Below, one piece after another: positions 7,363-13,155 of a stretch of 13,155 bases of DNA. How positions within the stretch are numbered: position 1 is the first letter of the stretch; each line of letters opens with the position of its first letter. The DNA lies in assembly GCA_007127385.1 (NCBI GenBank), contig SKZM01000082.1, positions 1 through 13,155 on the forward strand, written 5' to 3'. Source of the DNA: Methanosalsum sp. (GTDB lineage: Archaea > Halobacteriota > Methanosarcinia > Methanosarcinales > Methanosarcinaceae). The notes under the pieces were generated by a model that saw only the letters and a program-made list of their open reading frames with translations, made no database searches and was not told the DNA's origin. The position numbers and the translations under genes were made by a program.

Positions 7363-9060
7363 ATGGACCAGGAAACTGAAGGTCCTGATCGATATGAATC
7401 CTGCATGAGATTGCGTATGGTCTTTGAAAACTGTCCCATTGGAATGCTGCATATTAACAGAATGGGACTGGTAGATGACTGCAATAGTAAATCTTTAGAA
7501 ATACTTGCAGTCAGCAGAGATGATATTATGGGTTCAGATCCTGGAAGTTTTCTGTCAGGGAAACAGATCAATGAGGTGATTGGATCAATCCTTTCTTCAA
7601 AGATCAATTATCATGAATCTGAATACAGAACAAGGAGCCACGATAACCCCATTCCCTTAAAAGTATATCTTAGTCCTCTTCCAGGCCCGGAAAAGCTGCC
7701 ATCCGGGATAATCTGTGTACTTGAGGATATTTCCAGAGAAAAGAGTATTGAAGAAGCTTTACTTATGGATGAGTCCAGACTGGAGGCCCTCCTTCGTCTA
7801 CACCAGATGACAGATGCTACAATACATGAGATAACTGATTTTGCCAGAGAGGAGGCTGTCAGGCTTACTGGAAGCAGACTGGGATACCTTGCTTTTTTGA
7901 ATGAAGCCGAGGATGTCCTTACAATGCATTCATGGTCAAGGGTTGCTATGAAAATATGCAGGATCAGGGATAAACCAATTGAATATCCGGTTGATGCCAC
8001 AGGTCTCTGGGGTGAGGCGGTAAGGCAGAGAAGGCCTGTTATCACAAATGATTACGAGGCTTCCAATCCACTTAAAAAAGGATATCCAAAGGGTCATGTG
8101 GAGCTTACCCGCCATATGAATGTACCTGTATTTGATAAGGATAAGATCGTCCTTGTTGCAGGTGTGGGAAATAAGGATACTGGCTATGATCAGTCCGATG
8201 TTCGCCAGCTTACACTGCTGATGCAGGGGATGTGGACCCTCCTCAAACACAAGAAAGCAGAGGATGCTCTGAAGAGATATTCAAATGAACTGTCACAGGT
8301 AAATGAAGATTTATGGGAGGCAAATAAGGAACTTAAGTCCCTCAACCAGCTTAAAAACGAGTTCATATCCAATGTAAGCCATGAACTTAAAACACCTCTG
8401 GTTTCGATCAGGGGATATAGTGAGATCATGAATGAAGAAAACCTTGGTCCATTAAATGATAAACAAAAAAGGGCAGTTGAAACGATTTTAAGGAACAGTG
8501 AACGATTAAGACGTCATGTAGATTCTCTTATGTATGTAAGTATGGAACAGATGGGTAAGATCCGATACAGTTTTGAATCGATAAATATTGAGGGCATTAT
8601 TGATGATGCAGTAACCGATATCCTTCCTCAGATAAGAGATACTGGAAAAGATCTGAAACTTGAGAAGAATATATCAGAGGATCTTCCTGAGATTCAGGGA
8701 GATGTCCAGAAACTTACAGATCTGCTGACAAATCTTCTGAGCAATTCTATTAAGTTTACTCCGGATGGTGGCAGGATATCAATTAATGTGACGCCGGAGG
8801 ATGATGAAATTCACATGATGGTTGAAGATACTGGTATTGGAATTCCAAAAGAGGTGATACCGGATATTTTTGATAGGTTCTACCAGATTGATTCCTCAAC
8901 AAAGAGAAAATTTGGTGGTACCGGAGTGGGACTGTATATATGTAAGAGCATTGTGGAAGGACACAGTGGGAAAATATGGGTTGAGAGTGACAAAGGAAAG
9001 GGAACATCTGTTCATGTAAAACTGCCTGTAAAAAACAGACCAGAAGAAAAAAAGCAGTAA
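7363..9060 (+). CDS. Soluble PAS-GAF sensor histidine kinase, methyltransferase-associated
   Basis: 565 residues with no membrane segment. Domains: PAS about 16-128; GAF (GAF_2 type) about 142-297; coiled linker 298-335; HisKA with phospho-acceptor His340 (SHELKTPL); HATPase with the N box around Asn461, G1 DTGIGIP at 489 and G2 GGTGVGL at 518. All kinase motifs are intact; there is no receiver domain. The GAF domain has Cys199 (MKICRI) and His245/His251 (GHVELTRHMN). The Methanosarcina kinases MsmS (heme-based redox sensor) and RdmS (thiol-based) are soluble, PAS/GAF-containing and encoded near fused mts methyltransferase genes, so a similar redox or ligand sensing role is likely; heme attachment here is unproven. 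It starts 79 bp after the GTPase gene with GGGGTGA upstream, and TTTAAAA at 7294-7300 could give it a separate promoter. Its output partner is not in the window. Confidence 0.9.
   Translation: MDQETEGPDRYESCMRLRMVFENCPIGMLHINRMGLVDDCNSKSLEILAVSRDDIMGSDPGSFLSGKQINEVIGSILSSKINYHESEYRTRSHDNPIPLKVYLSPLPGPEKLPSGIICVLEDISREKSIEEALLMDESRLEALLRLHQMTDATIHEITDFAREEAVRLTGSRLGYLAFLNEAEDVLTMHSWSRVAMKICRIRDKPIEYPVDATGLWGEAVRQRRPVITNDYEASNPLKKGYPKGHVELTRHMNVPVFDKDKIVLVAGVGNKDTGYDQSDVRQLTLLMQGMWTLLKHKKAEDALKRYSNELSQVNEDLWEANKELKSLNQLKNEFISNVSHELKTPLVSIRGYSEIMNEENLGPLNDKQKRAVETILRNSERLRRHVDSLMYVSMEQMGKIRYSFESINIEGIIDDAVTDILPQIRDTGKDLKLEKNISEDLPEIQGDVQKLTDLLTNLLSNSIKFTPDGGRISINVTPEDDEIHMMVEDTGIGIPKEVIPDIFDRFYQIDSSTKRKFGGTGVGLYICKSIVEGHSGKIWVESDKGKGTSVHVKLPVKNRPEEKKQ
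9047..9053 (-). terminator. T7 tract terminating the xse transcript
   Basis: The + strand reads AAAAAAA here, so a minus-strand transcript leaving xseB at 9075 meets seven T within 30 nt. Oligo-T is sufficient for archaeal termination. It lies inside the 3' end of the kinase gene. Confidence 0.4.
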
Positions 9061-9069
9061 ACAATACTA

Positions 9070-9076
9070 TTTTTTT
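9070..9076 (+). terminator. T7 tract terminating the kinase transcript
   Basis: Seven T on the + strand begin 9 nt after the kinase stop codon, overlapping the last two bases of xseB. With the opposite tract at 9047-9053 this makes a compact bidirectional stop in a 14-bp convergent gap. No strong stem precedes it. Confidence 0.45.
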
Positions 9077-9347
9077 ATTCTGTTTCTTCTTTTGAATTAA
9101 ATGGTTCTGATTTTATCTTTCCACCTTCATTAATAAGCTGCTCGATCCTGCGCTCAGCATCGTCCAGACGTTTTCGGCATCTTGTGGCAAGTTTCATTCC
9201 CTGTTCAAAAGTGTCCAGACTCTCGTCCAGGCTCATACGGCCACATTCAAGCTGTTCCACCAGCAATTCCAGCTTCTCCATTGCTTCTTCAAAAGTCATT
9301 TCAACTTCTTCAGCATCAATGTTTTTTTCTTCTTTATCGGATTTCAT
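9075..9347 (-). CDS. xseB: Exonuclease VII small subunit XseB
   Basis: 90 residues, acidic and helical, with the XseB core from about residue 18 to 70 (FEEAMEKLELLVEQLECG, then SLDESLDTFEQGMKLATRC). The small subunit forms a coiled bundle that assembles in several copies on XseA to give exonuclease VII, which degrades single-stranded DNA from both ends to short oligonucleotides. It lies 63 bp after xseA in the same direction. The SD AGGTGA is just upstream of the ATG at 9347. A charged N-terminal extension of about 17 residues (KSDKEEKNIDAEEVEM) makes it slightly longer than the bacterial protein. The charged C-terminus likely extends past the conserved core. Confidence 0.92.
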   Translation of the reverse strand: MKSDKEEKNIDAEEVEMTFEEAMEKLELLVEQLECGRMSLDESLDTFEQGMKLATRCRKRLDDAERRIEQLINEGGKIKSEPFNSKEETE

Positions 9348-9381
9348 TTGTTCACCTGACTTCTTCTGTACAGATACTGCT

Positions 9382-9395
9382 GATAAATATTTATA
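9382..9395 (-). promoter_or_regulatory. TATA-like element between xseA and xseB
   Basis: On the minus strand the bases read TATAAATATTTATC, a good archaeal TATA box. Its centre is about 42 nt before the xseB ATG, so a transcript from it would have a leader of roughly 15 nt. This could give xseB its own supply of transcript in addition to cotranscription with xseA, which fits the excess of small subunit in the complex. Confidence 0.4.
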
Positions 9396-9410
9396 CGTTT
9401 ATAGATCCAA

Positions 9411-10613
9411 TTATCTTTTATCTGTTCTGATTACGTTCCTGACACTGCACTCAATTATCCCATCATGGATCATAACTTCTATGTCATCTGCCTCTGTGAC
9501 CTCATTCACGGAATGTATTATATTGGATTCAGTGTCCATGGTTATACTGTATCCTCTTGCAAGGGTTCGCAGCGGACTTACAGCATCAAGTCTTCCGGCA
9601 TATTCTCTCAGGAAAGATTCTTTGTTACTTAACAGATTTGAAATAATATATTCCATTCGTGAAGCCGTTTCATCAAGTTTCTGATAGTTTTGAAGTACCT
9701 GATCCCTGAACTTCTCCGGCTGAACTCTGGAATGGAGATATTTCAGATCGGTCCTGTGATCTTTGATCTTTTGATCTGTGGACTGTATCATCCTGTGGAT
9801 CAATGAATCTATGTACTTTTCAAGCTCTGTACTGGAAGGGATCACCATTTCACAGGCAGCAGACGGTGTGGGTGCTCTGAGATCTGCGGTAAAATCAGCG
9901 ATCGTATAGTCTGTCTCATGTCCCACTGCTGAAACTATTGGCACATTTGAGTTATGTATGGCTCTTGCAACGATTTCTTCATTAAATGACCAGAGATCTT
10001 CCAGTGACCCTCCACCCCTTCCTATAATAATCACATCCACATCGGTATTGTTCAGCATTTCTATGGCATTTGCCACACTGGAGGCTGATCTTTCACCCTG
10101 TACAAGGGCAGGTACTAGGAGCAGATCTACAGGTAACCGCCTTTGTGCCACATTGAGTATATCGTGTATTGCAGCTCCGGTGGGTGATGTAACAATTCCT
10201 ATCCTCGAAGGGTATTTTGGTATCGGCTTTTTGTGTTCTATCTCAAATAATCCTTCCTTTTCAAGTCTCTTTTTCAGCTGTTCAAAAGCCTGATATAGTT
10301 CTCCTATTCCGTCAGGCCGCATGTCAAGTATCTGCAACTGATACTGACCGCGGACAGTATACAGATCAATCGATCCAAATGCCAGTATGCTCATGGATTT
10401 CTCTGGCTGGAATTTGATCATTCGGCTGACTGAGCTGAAACATACACAGCTTATCTGCGCCTTGCTATCTTTGATTGTGAAATAATAGTGACCGCTTCTG
10501 TGAAGCGTAAGGTTCGAGATTTCACCTCTGACCCAGACCTGCTGCAGTCCAGGCTCGGATCTTAGCACATTTTTAACATGCTGGTTCAGTTCTGATACAG
10601 TAAATATTCCCAT
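9411..10613 (-). CDS. xseA: Exonuclease VII large subunit XseA
   Basis: 400 residues from the ATG at 10613. An in-frame ATG at 10634 exists, but GGAG at 10620-10623 is ideally placed for 10613 and would lie inside the longer version. The N-terminal OB-fold (about 5-100, starting FTVSELNQHVKNVL) binds single-stranded DNA; the catalytic domain (about 130-310) carries ITSPTGAA-like VTSPTGAAIHDIL, GRGGGSLEDLWSFN (198-211) and GHETDYTIADFTADLRAPTP. Asp151, Arg199, His232 and Asp235 align by motif with residues implicated in catalysis in the E. coli enzyme. The coiled C-terminal segment that holds XseB is present (about 260-345). Bacterial-type exonuclease VII in an archaeon points to old acquisition from bacteria; base composition does not stand out by eye. 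Confidence 0.95.
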   Translation of the reverse strand: MGIFTVSELNQHVKNVLRSEPGLQQVWVRGEISNLTLHRSGHYYFTIKDSKAQISCVCFSSVSRMIKFQPEKSMSILAFGSIDLYTVRGQYQLQILDMRPDGIGELYQAFEQLKKRLEKEGLFEIEHKKPIPKYPSRIGIVTSPTGAAIHDILNVAQRRLPVDLLLVPALVQGERSASSVANAIEMLNNTDVDVIIIGRGGGSLEDLWSFNEEIVARAIHNSNVPIVSAVGHETDYTIADFTADLRAPTPSAACEMVIPSSTELEKYIDSLIHRMIQSTDQKIKDHRTDLKYLHSRVQPEKFRDQVLQNYQKLDETASRMEYIISNLLSNKESFLREYAGRLDAVSPLRTLARGYSITMDTESNIIHSVNEVTEADDIEVMIHDGIIECSVRNVIRTDKR

Positions 10614-10645
10614 GATAATCTCCAGGAGATACATTATATGTTACC

Positions 10646-10655
10646 TATATTATTA
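10646..10655 (-). promoter_or_regulatory. Possible TATA box for xseA
   Basis: The minus strand reads TAATAATATA within the palindrome CCTAATAATATAGG. It is 33 to 42 nt before the xseA ATG, which would give a very short leader. Consensus match only. Confidence 0.25.
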
Positions 10656-10693
10656 GGATATGATGGAAGTGGAGTGAAAATATTCTTCCATTT

Positions 10694-10716
10694 ATGTAAC
10701 TATGTTATGTAACATA
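10694..10716. repeat. ATGTAAC direct repeat and TATGTTA/TAACATA palindrome
   Basis: ATGTAAC occurs at 10694-10700 and 10707-10713, 13 bp apart. TATGTTA (10701-10707) and TAACATA (10710-10716) are perfect inverted arms around a 2-bp centre. Related copies lie at 10638-10644 (ATGTTAC) and near 10734 (TGTAACA). The spacing and symmetry look like an operator for a dimeric regulator, but no regulator is known. Confidence 0.4.
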
Positions 10717-10824
10717 ATTCTGTATTTTTTTTCTGTAACAATTCTTCTGTTATTTATTTCTAATCTTTGTACAATACTCTATATGCCCAAAAGATAACGG
10801 ATTTGAGGGTACAGAAAAACGAAC

Positions 10825-10909
10825 ATCACGGTGATCATTGTTTTTGTCGGATTACGGCTCAAACATAAAAACGATTTCCTAAAAACGGCCTTTTACCGTG
10901 ATTAAGCCG
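10825..10909 (+). promoter_or_regulatory. Crossed inverted repeats in the surface-protein leader
   Basis: ATCACGGT (10825-10832) is complementary to ACCGTGAT (10895-10902), and CGGCT (10855-10859) to AGCCG (10905-10909). The order makes the two helices cross, a pseudoknot-like arrangement. The first arm is also part of a short palindrome, ATCAC-G-GTGAT. Pairings are seen by eye; a structured RNA role is speculative. Confidence 0.3.
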
Positions 10910-10913
10910 GAAA

Positions 10914-10943
10914 GTCACAGATTGCAGATATGTGATCTGTGAC
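10914..10943 (+). promoter_or_regulatory. 13-bp hairpin with tetraloop
   Basis: GTCACAGAT (10914-10922) and ATCTGTGAC (10935-10943) are perfect 9-base inverted repeats. TGCA and TGTG inside them extend the stem to 13 pairs (two wobble) around the loop GATA. This is the strongest structure in the gap; it could be part of an mRNA leader or a protein-binding palindrome. Confidence 0.55.
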
Positions 10944-10948
10944 AAATC

Positions 10949-10969
10949 CTGCATGTCAATTGCAGTTTT
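10949..10969 (+). terminator. Small hairpin followed by T4
   Basis: CTGCA (10949-10953) and TGCAG (10961-10965) flank a 7-base loop and are followed by TTTT. It comes directly after the 13-bp hairpin. It might act as an attenuator-like element ahead of the surface protein gene; the stem is short and the evidence is weak. Confidence 0.25.
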
Positions 10970-11050
10970 CCAGGCACGTGTCCTTCAAAGCTGTATCCAA
11001 ATCAAAAAAAGCGGGATATGGGGGTAAGTATATTGATACAATCAAGAAGA

Positions 11051-13155
11051 ATGAATAAAGAGACTACTGGATCTATATTGAAAATAGGAATGATCGCATT
11101 TTTAATGGTAATGTTTATGGCATTGGCTGCAGCAGCAGATTCTGATAATGGATCTGTTGAAATTGTGAATGAAAGTGGTGCGAATGATAAATTTGATTCG
11201 ATTCAGGCTGCCATTAATGCTGCAGAAGCTGGAGACACTATTGTAGTGCATGAAGGAACTTATAAAGAATCCCTGAGTATAACTAAAGAAGGTTTAACCA
11301 TACAGGGAATGGACCAGGATAACGTAATAATTGATGCCAGTGATAAATCAGGCTATGCTATATCTGTTAAAGCTTCAAATGTTAGTCTTGAATCATTTAC
11401 TCTGATTGGAACAGGTGACCAGACACATGGTTACGGAATAAAGGTAGGACCTGAAAGCAATGGAATTCTAATATCTGATATAAGTGTTAAAGACAGTCAG
11501 AGAACAGCCATTGACCTTCATGGAGTCAGTGATGTTCTGGTCAAGGATGTCCATGTTTTTGGTGTTGCATCTGGAAATGGAATTGCAGTTACTGACTCTG
11601 AAGATATTGTGATTGATGGAGCTGTAACCTATTCCAATGCCTGGGGTGGTATTGCGCTTTACACAAGCGGAAATTACGCCGACGTTGGGGTCCGCAATAT
11701 AACAATCATAAATTGTCTGTTCTCCAATGAACAGAATGGAATTTATCTTCATGACAGTGCAGATGCAGGTGAAAACGCATTCATTGATATATCTATTATA
11801 GATAACACTTTTAAGAACAATAGTATTCAGATTTCAACAATAAATAAAGACAAAATTCCGTCGTATGTCAGTGACATCAATTTCAATGACCTGGCTGAAG
11901 AAAACACATTTGATCTTTCTGTTGTGGTTCTTGACGAAGAATCCAAAATAAAGGTTCCTGTAATCTTTAGCAGTATACAGGATGCAATTGGTGCTGCAGA
12001 AGCTGGAGATACTATCGAAGTTTCTGAAGGTATGTATAACGATGATTTAACTATCGATAAAGCCAGTCTTACCATAAGATCACTTTCAGGACCTGCTGAA
12101 ACCACCATTATGGGTGCTACAGTTAAGATTGCTGCTGATGATGTGACAATTGATGGTTTTACAATTGACAATGAAGGTGGAGAGCGTGTAGTCGGTCCTG
12201 GCAGTACCAGCAATACGACAATCAAAAATAATGTACTTGTGAATTCTATGCGAGGTATCCAGGGCGACTGGTATGGAATACCTGGAGACCTTACGATCTT
12301 AAACAATGTATTTAAAACGCAGTATGGGATTGCTGGAACTGAGAGTATGTCCAATCTGTTGATAGAGGATAATACATTTGAGACATCTGATGAGGGAATA
12401 GGGCTTGGTGATGGTGTAGGGATCAAAAATATTATCGGTAACCACTTTACAGGCGAAGGTGTGCACATAAAAGACTATCGCAGTGATCCTGAAATGACAT
12501 ACATTGATACTTTGTTAAATGAAAATACTTTTGACACAACTGTTATTGTTCAGAATCCTGAAGGCAGCATAGAGCTGGCAACCATTTTCAGCAGTATACA
12601 GGTTGCGATCAATGAGGCTTCAGAAGGAGATACTATTGAAGTGGCTTCAGGCAACTATGAAGAAGTTATCACTGTAGATGTGGAAAACATAACTCTTAGA
12701 TCTGCAGAACGGCATGGTGCTGTTATCAACGGCACTGTAACAATAAAGGCAGATAATGTTGCAGTGGACGGATTTACAATCAGGGATAGTGAAGCACCTG
12801 TTCTGATCGAATTCTATGGTACGGATGGAAATTCAATACTGAACAATAGGGTGGAGGTAAGTCTAAACAGCCAGGCAAAGCTGGCAGCAGGAAACTGGCA
12901 TGGTGCCAGTGTTGGAAATTCTACGATAAAGAACAATGAATTCGTTGGGGCAATTGGTCTGTATCCAAAGGATGGTGCTGTTATAGAGATTGTTAACAAT
13001 ACAGTAAATGGTGCAGTTCATGAAGGAATATGGCTTGTTCCTGACGCCGATGTAGCACTAACTATTGAAGATAACTCAATAACAGACCATGACCGTGCAG
13101 AAGAGAATCTTTCAGAAATAAAGATTGTCAGCAGACCTGCATCAATCAATGATAA
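11051..13155 (+). CDS. Secreted parallel beta-helix surface protein, 3' partial
   Basis: The frame is open from ATG 11051 to the window end (701 codons). Residues 1-29 form a signal peptide: a short charged segment, a hydrophobic core (IGMIAFLMVMFMALAAAA), then Asp-rich mature sequence. Three domains start with the same signature, F-x-SIQ-x-AI then GDTI-x-V: residues 48-65, 306-323 and 513-530. Each is followed by Asn/Gly/Ile-rich short repeats typical of right-handed beta-helix (PbH1/NosD, pectate-lyase-like) folds. Domains 1 and 2 both end with an ENTFD-containing linker before the next signature. Such proteins are common on Methanosarcinales cell surfaces; polysaccharide binding or adhesion is possible, but no catalytic motif was recognised. 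Any C-terminal anchor lies outside the window. In-frame alternatives upstream are ATG 11018 and TTG 11033; none has a clear SD, so the start is uncertain. Confidence 0.85.
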   Translation, partial: MNKETTGSILKIGMIAFLMVMFMALAAAADSDNGSVEIVNESGANDKFDSIQAAINAAEAGDTIVVHEGTYKESLSITKEGLTIQGMDQDNVIIDASDKSGYAISVKASNVSLESFTLIGTGDQTHGYGIKVGPESNGILISDISVKDSQRTAIDLHGVSDVLVKDVHVFGVASGNGIAVTDSEDIVIDGAVTYSNAWGGIALYTSGNYADVGVRNITIINCLFSNEQNGIYLHDSADAGENAFIDISIIDNTFKNNSIQISTINKDKIPSYVSDINFNDLAEENTFDLSVVVLDEESKIKVPVIFSSIQDAIGAAEAGDTIEVSEGMYNDDLTIDKASLTIRSLSGPAETTIMGATVKIAADDVTIDGFTIDNEGGERVVGPGSTSNTTIKNNVLVNSMRGIQGDWYGIPGDLTILNNVFKTQYGIAGTESMSNLLIEDNTFETSDEGIGLGDGVGIKNIIGNHFTGEGVHIKDYRSDPEMTYIDTLLNENTFDTTVIVQNPEGSIELATIFSSIQVAINEASEGDTIEVASGNYEEVITVDVENITLRSAERHGAVINGTVTIKADNVAVDGFTIRDSEAPVLIEFYGTDGNSILNNRVEVSLNSQAKLAAGNWHGASVGNSTIKNNEFVGAIGLYPKDGAVIEIVNNTVNGAVHEGIWLVPDADVALTIEDNSITDHDRAEENLSEIKIVSRPASIND

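Larger units (their letters stand above)
10614..11050. other. 437-bp divergent intergenic region, no gene seen
   Basis: No convincing open frame exists on either strand. The xseA-proximal half (10638-10760) is very A+T-rich with repeated GTAACAT/ATGTTAC motifs and should hold the xseA promoter. The other half (10800-10980) is less A+T-rich and holds several inverted repeats, described separately. A CTATATG at 10779-10785 could be a TATA box for the surface protein gene, which would give a leader of about 240 nt containing these structures. Confidence 0.6.

Noticed and set aside
9184..9684. 166-codon open frame on the plus strand
   Set aside because: It is antisense to xseB and the end of xseA, both of which have convincing motifs and SD sites; the Ser/Leu-rich product is typical of a shadow frame.
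10632..10634. Longer start for xseA
   Set aside because: It would put the good GGAG site inside the coding region; the conserved N-terminus (FTVSELN) begins just after the ATG at 10613.
10614..11050. CRISPR array, tRNA or C/D box RNA in the large gap
   Set aside because: No regularly spaced direct repeats, no cloverleaf with a TTC arm and no convincing C and D box pair were found by eye.
11827..12468. 213-codon open frame on the minus strand
   Set aside because: Antisense to the beta-helix gene, whose repeated Asn/Gly/Ile codons give long empty antisense frames; no SD or recognisable domain.

Overview
The window looks like a stretch of a mesophilic methylotrophic methanogen chromosome, most likely Methanosarcinaceae. 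The evidence is a corrinoid/coenzyme M methyltransferase fusion of the MtsD/F/H type, an MtaA/MtbA-type methyltransferase, a divergent group II (thermosome-type) chaperonin, archaeal SD and TATA-like signals, oligo-T terminators and a secreted parallel beta-helix surface protein. The genus cannot be fixed from the sequence alone.

Region 1 (1-9060, all + strand) is a methyl-transfer locus. In order it encodes a 5'-truncated corrinoid protein fused to a UroD-fold methyltransferase; a 280-bp gap with a strong two-tier hairpin and a T tract; a HyuA-like ASKHA ATPase; a divergent chaperonin whose start overlaps the ATPase gene by 92 nt; a stand-alone MtaA/MtbA-like methyltransferase; a small CobW/HypB-type (G3E) GTPase with a CxxC motif; and a soluble PAS-GAF histidine kinase. 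The four genes from 2095 to 7283 are tightly packed and look like one operon. The kinase follows after 79 bp. The arrangement suggests a methyltransferase pair with its own folding, activation and metal-handling proteins and a redox or ligand sensor, probably for methylated sulfur or a related methylated substrate. The family calls are firm; the joint function is inference.

Region 2 (9070-10613, - strand) holds xseA and xseB, the two subunits of bacterial-type exonuclease VII. They converge on the kinase gene, with a T7 tract for each direction at the junction.

Region 3 (10614-11050) is a 437-bp intergenic stretch between divergent genes. It has a cluster of GTAACAT-like motifs near xseA and several inverted repeats, including a potential 13-bp hairpin, upstream of the next gene.

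Region 4 (11051 to the window end, + strand) is the first 701 codons of a secreted surface protein with at least three tandem beta-helix domains. It runs off the window. No tRNA, rRNA, CRISPR array, transposase or insertion sequence was seen.
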